Positions 24,374 to 32,178 of a DNA stretch of 38,947 nucleotides are shown one piece after another. Below the pieces are notes generated by a model. It saw nothing but the letters and a program-made list of their open reading frames with translations. It made no database searches and was not told where the DNA came from. How positions within the stretch are numbered: position 1 is the stretch's first letter; every line of letters begins with the position of its first letter. The stretch comes from an uncultured Pelagibacteraceae bacterium (lineage in GTDB: Bacteria; Pseudomonadota; Alphaproteobacteria; Pelagibacterales; Pelagibacteraceae), in assembly GCA_902551735.1 (NCBI GenBank), contig CACDEK010000003.1, positions 1 through 38,947 of the forward strand, read 5' to 3'. Made by a program: the position numbers and the translations under genes.

Positions 24374-25687
24374 TTATTTTAAATAACCAAGGTATTTATC
24401 TTGATGATCTATCATTGCATCTAGCAATTTTTGTGCTTCAATGGAATTATCAACTACTGGATCTGCTAAAAGTGCAAGATAAGCACTTTGTTTTGATTTA
24501 TTTAAAACAGCATCTGTGGTTAATTCAATCGTTCCAGCTTGATTATTAAGTAAAGTGCCAAAAGTCGAAGGATAATTTTCCAAACGAATTCCACTAACTC
24601 CATGTTTATTTAATATGCCTGGAACTTCAACCACTATGTTATTAGGAACATGTTCTATAAAATTTTTATTTGGAACATTTACTGCCTCTTCCTCAACATT
24701 ACTATCTTCTATTATCGCTTCAATAATAGGAATTATTCTTTCATTCATTTCATTATTTTTTTTATCAAAAAATGTTGAGTAAGAAACGTTATCATAAAAT
24801 GATAAACATTTTTTTTTATAATTATTGTAAAAATCATTGATTGCTTCTTGATCTACAACGCAATGTGCCCATTGAATGTACTCACCTAGGTGGCTATCAG
24901 TTGTAATCGGGAGATAACCGTACATTTTATATAATTCAAAAAACAAACCCCTCTCTGCCCCTGGATCAGATGAAAAACCCTCATGTTCATTAATTAATTT
25001 TGAATAATAATCTTTAAATTTTTTACGTATTACAGGATAACCATCTTTTTGAGAATCTTTATACTTTACATCTACTAAAATACTAAAATGATTTAGTCCT
25101 CCTGCTTTTATTTCTATGTTTGAATAATCTGTTTCCATTAACGTGGGTAATTGTCTCTCCATGGAAGCTATTTCATGACATAAGCCTGTAAATTTTAAAT
25201 CTGGGTGTTTTGTTGTTACTGCATGACAAACTCTTTGCATTGGATTTGAATAATTAAAAACAAAAGCATCTGGACAAATTTTTGAAATTTCATCACAAAT
25301 TTTTACTATTTCTGGTGCTATTCTTAAACTGTGAAACAAACCTCCTGGTCCACCATTTTCTGCCATTACTTGTTTAGACCCATGTTCTATAGGAATTTTC
25401 CAATCTTCTTCCCATAATTTAAATCTATCCCCAACTTCAATAGATATTATGCAAAAATTAGCATTTTTTAACGCTTCTTGAAGATTGGTAGTTGCTTCGA
25501 TATTACAATTTACATTAAGTTCATTTTTATATTTATCTGCAATATCTTTAGAATTTTTTAATGCTTCTGGATTTATATCATGAAGGGTAATAGTTGATCC
25601 TTCAAGAATTTTAGATTTAAATATATCACCAACAGTACCTAAGCCAAATTGCGTACTCCCTGCTCCAATTAAAACTATTTTATACAT
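24374..25687 (-). CDS. GH4 family NAD- and metal-dependent alpha-glycosidase
   Basis: The 437-residue product opens with IVLIGAGSTQFG (NAD-binding), then FNYSNPM, GLCHE and AGGLNHF. Cys170 and His200 correspond to the metal ligands of GH4 enzymes, which cleave through an oxidation-elimination-reduction cycle needing NAD and Mn. The family includes alpha-glucosidases, alpha-galactosidases and alpha-galacturonidases/glucuronidases. The position between aglG and aglK is that of the GH13 alpha-glucosidase aglA in rhizobial agl operons, so alpha-glucoside cleavage is the best guess. It lacks a signal peptide. Confidence 0.9.
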   Translation of the reverse strand: MYKIVLIGAGSTQFGLGTVGDIFKSKILEGSTITLHDINPEALKNSKDIADKYKNELNVNCNIEATTNLQEALKNANFCIISIEVGDRFKLWEEDWKIPIEHGSKQVMAENGGPGGLFHSLRIAPEIVKICDEISKICPDAFVFNYSNPMQRVCHAVTTKHPDLKFTGLCHEIASMERQLPTLMETDYSNIEIKAGGLNHFSILVDVKYKDSQKDGYPVIRKKFKDYYSKLINEHEGFSSDPGAERGLFFELYKMYGYLPITTDSHLGEYIQWAHCVVDQEAINDFYNNYKKKCLSFYDNVSYSTFFDKKNNEMNERIIPIIEAIIEDSNVEEEAVNVPNKNFIEHVPNNIVVEVPGILNKHGVSGIRLENYPSTFGTLLNNQAGTIELTTDAVLNKSKQSAYLALLADPVVDNSIEAQKLLDAMIDHQDKYLGYLK

Positions 25688-25692
25688 TTTTT

Positions 25693-26832
25693 TTATCCTT
25701 TCACTGATCCCGCAACTAAACCTCTAATAAAATATCTTTGTAAAGCAAAGAAAATTGTTAATGGAATAATCATAGAAACAAAAGCTCCTGTAGTCAATAT
25801 TTCCCAGTTTTCTCCCCTTGACCCCAAAAGTTCTCTTAGTTTTGCTGTTAATATTATTTCACTAGGAACTTGATCTAAAAAGATCAAACCTACTAACAAA
25901 TCATTCCATACCCAAAGAAATTGAAGAATAAATACTGAGGCAAAAGCAGGTACTGATAAAGGAAGAATAATTCTTAAAAATATATCATAATGAGTTGCTC
26001 CATCTACTCTAGCCGCTTCTATCATTTCATGTGGTAAGGATTTTATAAAGTTCCTTAATAAAAAAGTAGTTGAGGCTAATCCAAATCCTGTGTGAGCCAT
26101 CCAAACCCCAGGATAAGATTTAGCACCAATATTAAACAATGCCCCTATATCATTATAGATACTAAGTAGTGGGATAAGACACATCTGCAAAGGCACGACT
26201 AAAGAAGCTACAATTATTGCAAACAAAGTATCTCTGCCCCAAAATTTCATCCAAGATAAAGCATAAGCAAAAAAAGAACATATGATTAAAGGAATTATAG
26301 TTGAAGGTATCGCAACAGTAAGAGTATTTAAAAATGCTTGCCCTACACCTTCTTTAAATAAAACTTCCTTATAATTATCTAATGTAAATTTTGGAGGACT
26401 TAGAGCGGTAATAAAAATTCTTTTTCCCCTTTTATGTTCAAACGATTTTTCTGATTTCCATAAATATTCACCATTTTCTTTTATTTCAATTTTGCTTTGA
26501 TCTTTAAGTATTGCTATTTCATTTACCTTAAACTTATTCATTTCTTTAGATGTAATCCCATAGCTAACTATTTTTTTTCCATAATTTTTATCTAAAAGAT
26601 TGCCTTTTATAAAAAACATTCCATTTTCTTCAATTTGATACTCAGAAGTTTTTGTCCTATAAATCTCGTTTACTTTGTTTGTTTTAAATGTAGTCCACCA
26701 TCCACTTGTGGCTAACAAATCTTTATCTCTAAACGAACTTACAAATAGACCGACTGTAGGTATAATCCATACGATTACAAAAGTTATAAGTAATAAATTA
26801 GTTATAATTGAAGTTAAAACGTTTTTTTTCAT
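25693..26832 (-). CDS. aglG: Sugar ABC transporter permease (AglG-like, with extended periplasmic insert)
   Basis: MalG-type permease of 379 residues, about 100 longer than ordinary family members, as in rhizobial AglG. The extra part is a polar insert between the first transmembrane helix and the core (~40-155). The EAA loop EAARVDGATHYDIFLRIILP and the C-terminal FIRGLVAGSVKG are typical. Its ATG shares a base with the aglF stop (TAATG), and the GH4 gene follows after five bases. Confidence 0.9.
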   Translation of the reverse strand: MKKNVLTSIITNLLLITFVIVWIIPTVGLFVSSFRDKDLLATSGWWTTFKTNKVNEIYRTKTSEYQIEENGMFFIKGNLLDKNYGKKIVSYGITSKEMNKFKVNEIAILKDQSKIEIKENGEYLWKSEKSFEHKRGKRIFITALSPPKFTLDNYKEVLFKEGVGQAFLNTLTVAIPSTIIPLIICSFFAYALSWMKFWGRDTLFAIIVASLVVPLQMCLIPLLSIYNDIGALFNIGAKSYPGVWMAHTGFGLASTTFLLRNFIKSLPHEMIEAARVDGATHYDIFLRIILPLSVPAFASVFILQFLWVWNDLLVGLIFLDQVPSEIILTAKLRELLGSRGENWEILTTGAFVSMIIPLTIFFALQRYFIRGLVAGSVKG

Positions 26833-27815
26833 TATGTTTTCTCTTCCTCTTTGTGTCTACGAATATTCCAAATCATTATTGGTATTACACCAACCATTAT
26901 AACAATTGCCATTAGACTTCCTCTTCCAGAGTCTCCTCCACCTCTAAACATCCAGTCATACATTAAATTTGCTAGCACTTCTGTATTCCATTGGCCATTG
27001 GTCATTGCTAAAATGATGTCGAATATTTTTAAAACTAAAATAGTAATAATTGTCCAGATTACTAAAATTGTCTTTTCTAAATAAGGAATTATTATTGATG
27101 TAAAAATTTTTAACTCGCTTGCACCATCAATTCTTGCAGCTTCTAACATTTCTTTTGGAATACCTCTTAAAGCTGCGCTAAAAATTACCATAGCTAGGCC
27201 AGTTTGTATCCAAATCATAATTACCATTAAAAATAAATTGTTCCATATAGGAATTGTCATCCACGCTTGTGGTTCAAAACCTAAAGAAACAACAACTGCA
27301 TTTAAAAAACCGATTTGATCATCTCCAGGACCTCTATAGTCATAAACAAATTTCCATATAATCCCAGCTCCAACAAAAGAGATTGCCATTGGCATAAAAA
27401 TTATTGATTTTGCAATTGTTCCCCACCATAACCTGTCAGCCAAATAAGCAATGACTAAGCCAAAAAAAGCACTTAATGTCGGTACAACCAATAGCCATCC
27501 AAGATTGTTTAGTATAGCTCTTTTAAATTCAGGATCTTTAGTTGCCCAAAAATAATTTTTTAATCCTACAAATTCAAAACCTGTTTTATTAAAAAAACTT
27601 AATCTTACTGTCTCAATAACTGGATATAAAATAAATACGACTAAAACTATAACTGCAGGAGCAATAAAAATATAAGGTCTTAAAACTGATTTTTGTGAAA
27701 ATTTTTTAGATTTTTTTTTTTCAATAAAATCTAATGCAAGGTTTGATAAATGAAAATATGAAAAACAAACAACTACCCCAAAAAATACATATATGAAAAG
27801 TGAAGTTACGGTCAC
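26832..27815 (-). CDS. aglF: Sugar ABC transporter permease (AglF-like)
   Basis: MalF-type permease of 327 residues with several membrane segments and the EAA loop EAARIDGASELKIFTSIIIP. The assigned start is GTG with no visible Shine-Dalgarno, about 21 bases beyond a strong hairpin. The extra N-terminal helix (~4-30) before RPYIFIAPAVIVLVVF is plausible for AglF but makes the exact start uncertain. Confidence 0.88.
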   Translation of the reverse strand: MTVTSLFIYVFFGVVVCFSYFHLSNLALDFIEKKKSKKFSQKSVLRPYIFIAPAVIVLVVFILYPVIETVRLSFFNKTGFEFVGLKNYFWATKDPEFKRAILNNLGWLLVVPTLSAFFGLVIAYLADRLWWGTIAKSIIFMPMAISFVGAGIIWKFVYDYRGPGDDQIGFLNAVVVSLGFEPQAWMTIPIWNNLFLMVIMIWIQTGLAMVIFSAALRGIPKEMLEAARIDGASELKIFTSIIIPYLEKTILVIWTIITILVLKIFDIILAMTNGQWNTEVLANLMYDWMFRGGGDSGRGSLMAIVIMVGVIPIMIWNIRRHKEEEKT

Positions 27816-27836
27816 AAAATATAAGGAAATAATAAA

Positions 27837-27866
27837 CAGGCGAACTAATTGATTTTAGTTCGCCTG
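27837..27866 (-). promoter_or_regulatory. Intra-operon hairpin/attenuator after aglE
   Basis: CAGGCGAACTAA and its perfect complement TTAGTTCGCCTG enclose a six-base loop, giving a 12-bp perfect stem. On the minus strand it is followed by TTTATTATTT, so it resembles a leaky intrinsic terminator. It lies between aglE and aglF, the same relative place as the hairpin at 2042-2075 in the amino-acid importer operon. It probably keeps binding-protein mRNA in excess over the permeases. Confidence 0.75.
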
Positions 27867-27877
27867 AATTTAATTTT

Positions 27878-29191
27878 TTATTTTATTGCATCCCAACTAG
27901 CTTGAATTTTATCTGCTACTTCTTTTGCAGATTTTCCGCTAGTGTAGTCTACCATACCAGTCCAGAATGATCCTGCTCCAATTGCACCAGGCATTAAGTC
28001 AGAACCGTCGAATCTAAATGTAGTAGCGTTAAGAAGAATTTGGTTTAAACCTCTAAACGTATCACTTGAGTGTTTACTCAAATCAATAAGTTTGTTTGGA
28101 TTTAAAAAACCTGAACCTTCTATTTCCATCCATATCTCATTAGATTGAGGATGTCCTAGATAGTTCAAGAACTCTCTTGTAGCTTTACTATCTTTAGTAA
28201 TTGCAAACAATGTTCCTCCACCTAATACAGGATTTCCTAAATCTTTTGTAGAATATGCTGGAAAGTAAAAGAAATCATAATCTTGTCCAGCTTTTACACC
28301 TTCGGGAAAGAAAGCAGGAATAAAACTTGCTTGTCTATGCATCATACATTTTGGTGGCGAACTAAATAAACCTTTTGGAGAGTCTCTAAAATCAGTTGTA
28401 GCAACTGCTTTAGATCCACCAGCAACATACTTGTCATTTTTTGCGAATGATCCAAAAAAATCCATTGCTTCAATAACTCTTTTGTCATTGAATGGCATTT
28501 CATTAGTAACCCACATATCATAAACAGAAGGTTTATGTGTTCTTAACATAATATCTTCCATCCAGTCAGTTGCAGGCCATCCTGTTGCATCACCTGATCC
28601 TAAACCAATACACCAAGGTGTATTACCGTCATCAGCCATTTTTTTAGTTAAAGCTATTAGTTCTTCCATTGTTTTTGGAACTTTGTATCCATTGTCTGAA
28701 AAGTTATCTGGTGAATACCAAACTAAACTTTTGACGTTTACTCTGTAAAAAAAACCAAAAAAATCTTTTTTACCATTTTTGTCAGGATAAGTACCTAAAT
28801 CAACCCAAGATTGACCAGCTGCATAATTTTTTAATACCCATTTCTTCATATCGTTTCCAAGAGGAGTTAATCCTCCAAGAGCAGCGACGTTAGCAGCTAA
28901 ACCAGGTTGTGGAAATATTGCTAAATTAGGTGGGCTTCCAGCTTTAACATCAATTATTATTTGTTGTTCAAAACTGTCTGATCCCCCATATTCAACTGTA
29001 GCTCCAGTAGCATCAGTAAAAGCTTTTATAACTTTTCTGAATTGTTCATCTTGTGGAGCTAGCCACGGTCCAGATATAACAACTTTTTGTCCACTTAGAT
29101 CTGGGCCTTTGTATGCACCTGCCATCGCACTACTATTTAAGAATAGAGCTGCAAGAACAAATGCAAATATAAATTTAAATTTTTTGTACAT
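27878..29191 (-). CDS. aglE: Sugar ABC transporter substrate-binding protein (AglE-like)
   Basis: Periplasmic binding protein of 437 residues with signal peptide (MYKKFKFIFAFVLAALFLNSSAMA). The mature part starts with GPDLSGQKVVISGPWLAPQDEQF. PPNLAIFPQPGLAANVA and DWMEDIMLR are typical of the alpha-glucoside binding protein group. The start is supported by AGGGGGG upstream. It is first in the sugar operon and is followed by a hairpin. Ligands may be sucrose, maltose, trehalose or glucosyl osmolytes; only the class is inferred. Confidence 0.88.
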   Translation of the reverse strand: MYKKFKFIFAFVLAALFLNSSAMAGAYKGPDLSGQKVVISGPWLAPQDEQFRKVIKAFTDATGATVEYGGSDSFEQQIIIDVKAGSPPNLAIFPQPGLAANVAALGGLTPLGNDMKKWVLKNYAAGQSWVDLGTYPDKNGKKDFFGFFYRVNVKSLVWYSPDNFSDNGYKVPKTMEELIALTKKMADDGNTPWCIGLGSGDATGWPATDWMEDIMLRTHKPSVYDMWVTNEMPFNDKRVIEAMDFFGSFAKNDKYVAGGSKAVATTDFRDSPKGLFSSPPKCMMHRQASFIPAFFPEGVKAGQDYDFFYFPAYSTKDLGNPVLGGGTLFAITKDSKATREFLNYLGHPQSNEIWMEIEGSGFLNPNKLIDLSKHSSDTFRGLNQILLNATTFRFDGSDLMPGAIGAGSFWTGMVDYTSGKSAKEVADKIQASWDAIK

Positions 29192-29221
29192 TAACCCCCC
29201 TGTTTAAATTTAAAAAAAAAT

Positions 29222-29250
29222 AATATATTGATAACTATTATCAAATACAA
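29222..29250 (-). promoter_or_regulatory. aglE promoter with 17-bp palindromic spacer (candidate operator)
   Basis: On the minus strand TTGTAT (-35), TTGATAATAGTTATCAA (17 bases, perfect TTGATAA/TTATCAA arms) and TATATT (-10) abut exactly. The palindrome therefore fills the promoter spacer at optimal length. A repressor bound there would block RNA polymerase. The predicted leader to the aglE ATG is about 24 bases. No sugar-responsive regulator is in the window. Confidence 0.55.
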
Positions 29251-29284
29251 CCAAAAGAATTTTGGATTATTTGAGAATTCAATA

Positions 29285-29965
29285 CTAGTTTCTATTTAAG
29301 GTTGAAATTAATTTATTTTTTTTATTACATACAAAAAAAAGTTTTCTTGGAAAATTACCTTCTTCAAATTCATCAATCACAATATTTGAAAATCTATTTA
29401 ATAAACTTTTAACTTTTTCTTTTGAAAAAAAATGAACTATAAAACCATCATTTTCATAGAGATCTTCTCCTCTATGAATTCCATTTTTATAGTCTCCATC
29501 TTTAGTGTGGCGAACAGTATAAATATTGAGTCCTCCAGGCTTTAAAATTCTACATATTTCATTATTTAGATATTCAAGGTCAGAATTTGATAAAGCCATA
29601 CAATAAAGCATATGAGAAAAACATCCTTCTACTGAGTTATCTTCGAAAGGAAGTTTTTTTCTAATATCAAAAACTTTTGGTTTAATAAAATTAGTTAAAT
29701 TTAGTTTTTGTGATTTATTTGTAATACTTTCAATTGAAGTTTTGCTATAATCCAGTGCTTGAACATAAATAGAATTTTTTGCAAAAAAAATTGTATCCCT
29801 TCCTAGCCCAGCCCCTAGTTCAATAATATTTTTTATATTTTTTTCTTTAAATGTTTCTAATGCTTTAGCTGCGGCTAAACTTGGCTCTAGACCAAACATC
29901 TCAGGCTTATTTAGGAAATTTTTTTCCCAATGCTGAGATTGTTGGTCTAAATACTTTTGATCCAA
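29285..29965 (-). CDS. Class I SAM-dependent methyltransferase
   Basis: The 226-residue product shows motif I IIELGAGLGRDTIFFAK, an acidic residue after the next strand (VQALDYSKTS), motif IV-like VEGCFSHMLYC and motif VI-like EICRILKPGGLNIYTVRH. This is a small-molecule or TehB/thiopurine-type methyltransferase; the substrate is unknown. It begins two bases after the peroxiredoxin stop, so the two are co-transcribed, which suggests a role in oxidative, thiol or metalloid stress. Confidence 0.82.
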   Translation of the reverse strand: MDQKYLDQQSQHWEKNFLNKPEMFGLEPSLAAAKALETFKEKNIKNIIELGAGLGRDTIFFAKNSIYVQALDYSKTSIESITNKSQKLNLTNFIKPKVFDIRKKLPFEDNSVEGCFSHMLYCMALSNSDLEYLNNEICRILKPGGLNIYTVRHTKDGDYKNGIHRGEDLYENDGFIVHFFSKEKVKSLLNRFSNIVIDEFEEGNFPRKLFFVCNKKNKLISTLNRN

Positions 29966-29967
29966 AT

Positions 29968-30630
29968 TTATTTAATTGGGTCAGGTACCTTACGTAAATA
30001 AGGTTTTATTGTTTCCCAACCATCTGGATATATTTTTTTAGCTTCTTCATTTGTCACTTTAGGAACAATTATCACTTTCTCACCTGGCTTCCAGTCTGCC
30101 GGGGTAGCGATTTTATGCTTAGCTGTACGCTGCATTGAATCAATTGTTCTTAATATCTCGTGAAAATTTCGGCCAGTAGTCATTGGATAGGTTAAAAATA
30201 AACCAATTCTTTTATCTGGTCTAATAACGTAAACCGTTCTAACTGTTTCGTTGTCTACAGCTGTACGTCCCATTGATGTTGTTCCAGCATCACCCTCAAG
30301 CATATTATAAAGTTTAGCAACTTCTAATTTTTCATCGGCAACGATTGGATAGTTAGGTTTTAACCCACATACATCTTTGATATCATCTAACCACTTAACA
30401 TGATCAGAAACTGGATCTACACTTAATCCCATTACTTTTACATTTCTTTTCTCAAACTCCGGTTTCATTTTAGCCAAAGCTCCAAGTTCAGTAGTACATA
30501 CTGGAGTAAAATCTTTTGGATGTGAAAATAAAACACCCCAGCTATCTCCTAGCCACTCATGAAAAGATAATTTTCCCTCAGAAGTTTCTGCTGTGAAATC
30601 TGGTGCAAGACTATTAATTTTTAAAGTCAT
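29968..30630 (-). CDS. 1-Cys peroxiredoxin (Prx6-like)
   Basis: The start is placed at MTLKINSLAPDF (220 residues), because a purine-rich ribosome site precedes it and the ORF track's longer N-terminus overlaps the promoter. The peroxidatic Cys45 lies in HPKDFTPVCTTE. The extended C-terminus (ATPADWKPGEKVIIVP, YLRKVPDP) is that of the Prx6 subgroup. It reduces peroxides in the cytosol. A near-consensus promoter precedes it and faces the ETHE1-like gene. Confidence 0.93.
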   Translation of the reverse strand: MTLKINSLAPDFTAETSEGKLSFHEWLGDSWGVLFSHPKDFTPVCTTELGALAKMKPEFEKRNVKVMGLSVDPVSDHVKWLDDIKDVCGLKPNYPIVADEKLEVAKLYNMLEGDAGTTSMGRTAVDNETVRTVYVIRPDKRIGLFLTYPMTTGRNFHEILRTIDSMQRTAKHKIATPADWKPGEKVIIVPKVTNEEAKKIYPDGWETIKPYLRKVPDPIK

Positions 30631-30661
30631 TTTTTTTCCTCTCTTAATGTTTTTTAGAAAG

Positions 30662-30690
30662 ATTATAATCAAGATTGATTTGCTATGCAA
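30662..30690 (-). promoter_or_regulatory. Peroxiredoxin promoter
   Basis: Minus-strand TTGCAT, a 17-base spacer, then a perfect TATAAT, ending about 30 bases before the ATG. This is the best sigma-70-like match I found in the window. It overlaps the likely divergent promoter of the ETHE1-like gene. Confidence 0.65.
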
Positions 30691-30701
30691 TTTTTTATAC
30701 T
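30675..30701 (+). promoter_or_regulatory. Possible promoter of the ETHE1-like gene
   Basis: TTGATT and TATACT with a 15-base spacer; the -10 ends 14 bases before the ATG, implying a very short leader. It interlocks with the peroxiredoxin promoter on the other strand, so the two may be coordinately controlled. Confidence 0.35.
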
Positions 30702-30715
30702 GTGCAAAATTAAAT

Positions 30716-31408
30716 ATGATATTTGAGCAACTTTTCGACCAAAAATCTTCAACTTATACTTACATTTTGTCAAGTGGCAAAGGCAGAGAAGCATTAATAA
30801 TTGATCCAGTTTTAGAACATACAAATGAATACATAAAAGTTTTAGAAAAATTAGAACTAAAGTTAGTTAAAGTAATAGATACACATATCCATGCAGATCA
30901 CATAACTGCATTGAACGAATTAAATCAAAGAACTAATTGTACTAGAATTATGGGAGAAAAATCTAAATCAGAAGTTATTGATTTAAAAATAAAAGATAAT
31001 GAAACAATTAAAATAGAAAATATTGAACTTAAAGCCATTTATACACCTGGACACACCGATTGTTCCTATAGTTACTTAATGAATGACAGAGTTTTTACTG
31101 GAGACACTCTTTTGATAAATGGAACAGGTAGAACAGACTTCCAAAATGGAAACTCATATGATGCTTACGACTCTTTGTTTAATAAGTTGTTAAAATTACC
31201 TGAAAAAACTTTGGTATACCCAGCTCATGATTATAATGGCAAAAAATATTCAACTATACAGACTGAAAAAAGTAATAATCCAAGACTTCAAGTGAAATCT
31301 AAAGAAGAATATGCAAAAATTATGAGCAGCTTAAATCTATCAAACCCTAAAATGATGGATATAGCAGTACCAGCCAATATAAAAGGTCTTAAATTAAATC
31401 AGTTATAG
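30716..31408 (+). CDS. ETHE1-like persulfide dioxygenase (metallo-beta-lactamase fold)
   Basis: The start is placed at ATG 30716 (MIFEQLFDQKSSTYTY), giving 230 residues; the ORF track's longer form would overlap the divergent peroxiredoxin gene. Motifs are THIHADH (HxHxDH), TPGHTDCSYSYL, FTGDTLLINGTGRTDFQ and VYPAHDYNG. The GCGRTDFQ-like block with PAHDY followed by NPRL is specific to ETHE1-type persulfide dioxygenases, which oxidise glutathione persulfide to sulfite. The downstream Cys-rich peptide, cysE and cysK support a sulfur role. Confidence 0.88.
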   Translation: MIFEQLFDQKSSTYTYILSSGKGREALIIDPVLEHTNEYIKVLEKLELKLVKVIDTHIHADHITALNELNQRTNCTRIMGEKSKSEVIDLKIKDNETIKIENIELKAIYTPGHTDCSYSYLMNDRVFTGDTLLINGTGRTDFQNGNSYDAYDSLFNKLLKLPEKTLVYPAHDYNGKKYSTIQTEKSNNPRLQVKSKEEYAKIMSSLNLSNPKMMDIAVPANIKGLKLNQL

Positions 31409-31433
31409 GTATCATCTTTAACCTTGTATTTTT

Positions 31434-31577
31434 ATGAACAAATATTATATTTGTTGTATGGCTTGCAATAATCCTAAATGTAATTGCACAAACTGTATAA
31501 GCGATAAATGTTCTTGTGATGGAAACAAAGAATGTAATTGCAATCCTGAATCAATGAGTTGTTGTTGTAACAACTAA
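31434..31577 (+). CDS. Cysteine-rich mini-protein, metallothionein-like
   Basis: This ORF is too short for the track. It encodes 47 residues, 13 of them Cys: MNKYYICCMACNNPKCNCTN and so on, with CNC, CSC and CNC motifs and a final CCC. The dense CxC/CC pattern is that of metal-thiolate proteins, although I cannot match it to SmtA/BmtA. It lies 25 bases after the ETHE1-like gene and 31 before cysE, in the same direction. There is no strong Shine-Dalgarno; an internal ATG (MACNNPKC) is an alternative start. TGT and TGC are both used, so the Cys content is not one simple repeat. Possible roles are zinc/copper buffering or sulfane-sulfur/thiol storage, both inferred. Confidence 0.72.
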   Translation: MNKYYICCMACNNPKCNCTNCISDKCSCDGNKECNCNPESMSCCCNN

Positions 31578-31608
31578 TTGATCTTTTAAATAAATCATTT
31601 AAATTTTC

Positions 31609-32178
31609 ATGAATAGTTTTTTAGAATCTGTAATTAATAGGGACCCAGCTGCAAAATCAAAATTAAGTGTGATATTAACTTATCCAGGTGTCAAAGCTGT
31701 TTTTTTTCACAGAATAGCAAATTTTTTTTCTATAGCTAAATTTGATTTAATAGCAAGAATGATTTCTCAATTTTCAAGATTTTTAACTGGAATTGAAATT
31801 CATCCTAGGGCCAAAATAGGGAAAAATTTATTTATTGATCATGGCATGGGAGTTGTAATTGGGGAAACATCTGAGATTGGTGATAATGTAACTATATATC
31901 ATATGGTTACTTTGGGAGGAATTTCACCAAGTATAAACTCTGACAATCAAAGAAATACTAAAAGACATCCAACTTTAAATGATAACGTTGTTGTTGGTTC
32001 TGGCGCACAAGTACTTGGACCGATAGTAATTGGAAAAAATGCTAAAATTGGTGCTAACGCTGTTGTAACAAAAGATGTTACAGAGAATGCAGTAATGGTT
32101 GGCATACCTGCAAAAAATGTTGGTACTACTACTGAAGAGTTTAAACCATATGGTATAGCTAATGGAGATAATAAATGA
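31609..32178 (+). CDS. cysE: Serine O-acetyltransferase
   Basis: CysE makes O-acetylserine for cysteine synthesis. The 189-residue product has the start of the family domain ([16 protein letters not shown]), [25 protein letters not shown] and the left-handed beta-helix hexapeptide repeats to the end. It is the short form, lacking the long N-terminal helical domain of the E. coli protein. It overlaps cysK by four bases (ATGA), so production of the two enzymes is coupled. Confidence 0.94.
   Translation: MNSFLESVINRDPAAKSKLSVILTYPGVKAVFFHRIANFFSIAKFDLIARMISQFSRFLTGIEIHPRAKIGKNLFIDHGMGVVIGETSEIGDNVTIYHMVTLGGISPSINSDNQRNTKRHPTLNDNVVVGSGAQVLGPIVIGKNAKIGANAVVTKDVTENAVMVGIPAKNVGTTTEEFKPYGIANGDNK

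Noticed and set aside
30631-30690. N-terminal extension (MHSKSILIII) of the peroxiredoxin ORF
   Set aside because: It spans the TTGCAT/TATAAT promoter; family start and ribosome site support MTLKINSLAP.
30593-30715. N-terminal extension of the ETHE1-like ORF
   Set aside because: It would overlap the divergent peroxiredoxin coding start and both promoters; the family N-terminus matches MIFEQLFDQ at 30716.
31434-31577. Cys-rich ORF as an artefact of a TGT repeat
   Set aside because: The cysteines use both TGT and TGC in varied contexts and form CxC motifs; not a simple repeat, so retained as a probable gene.
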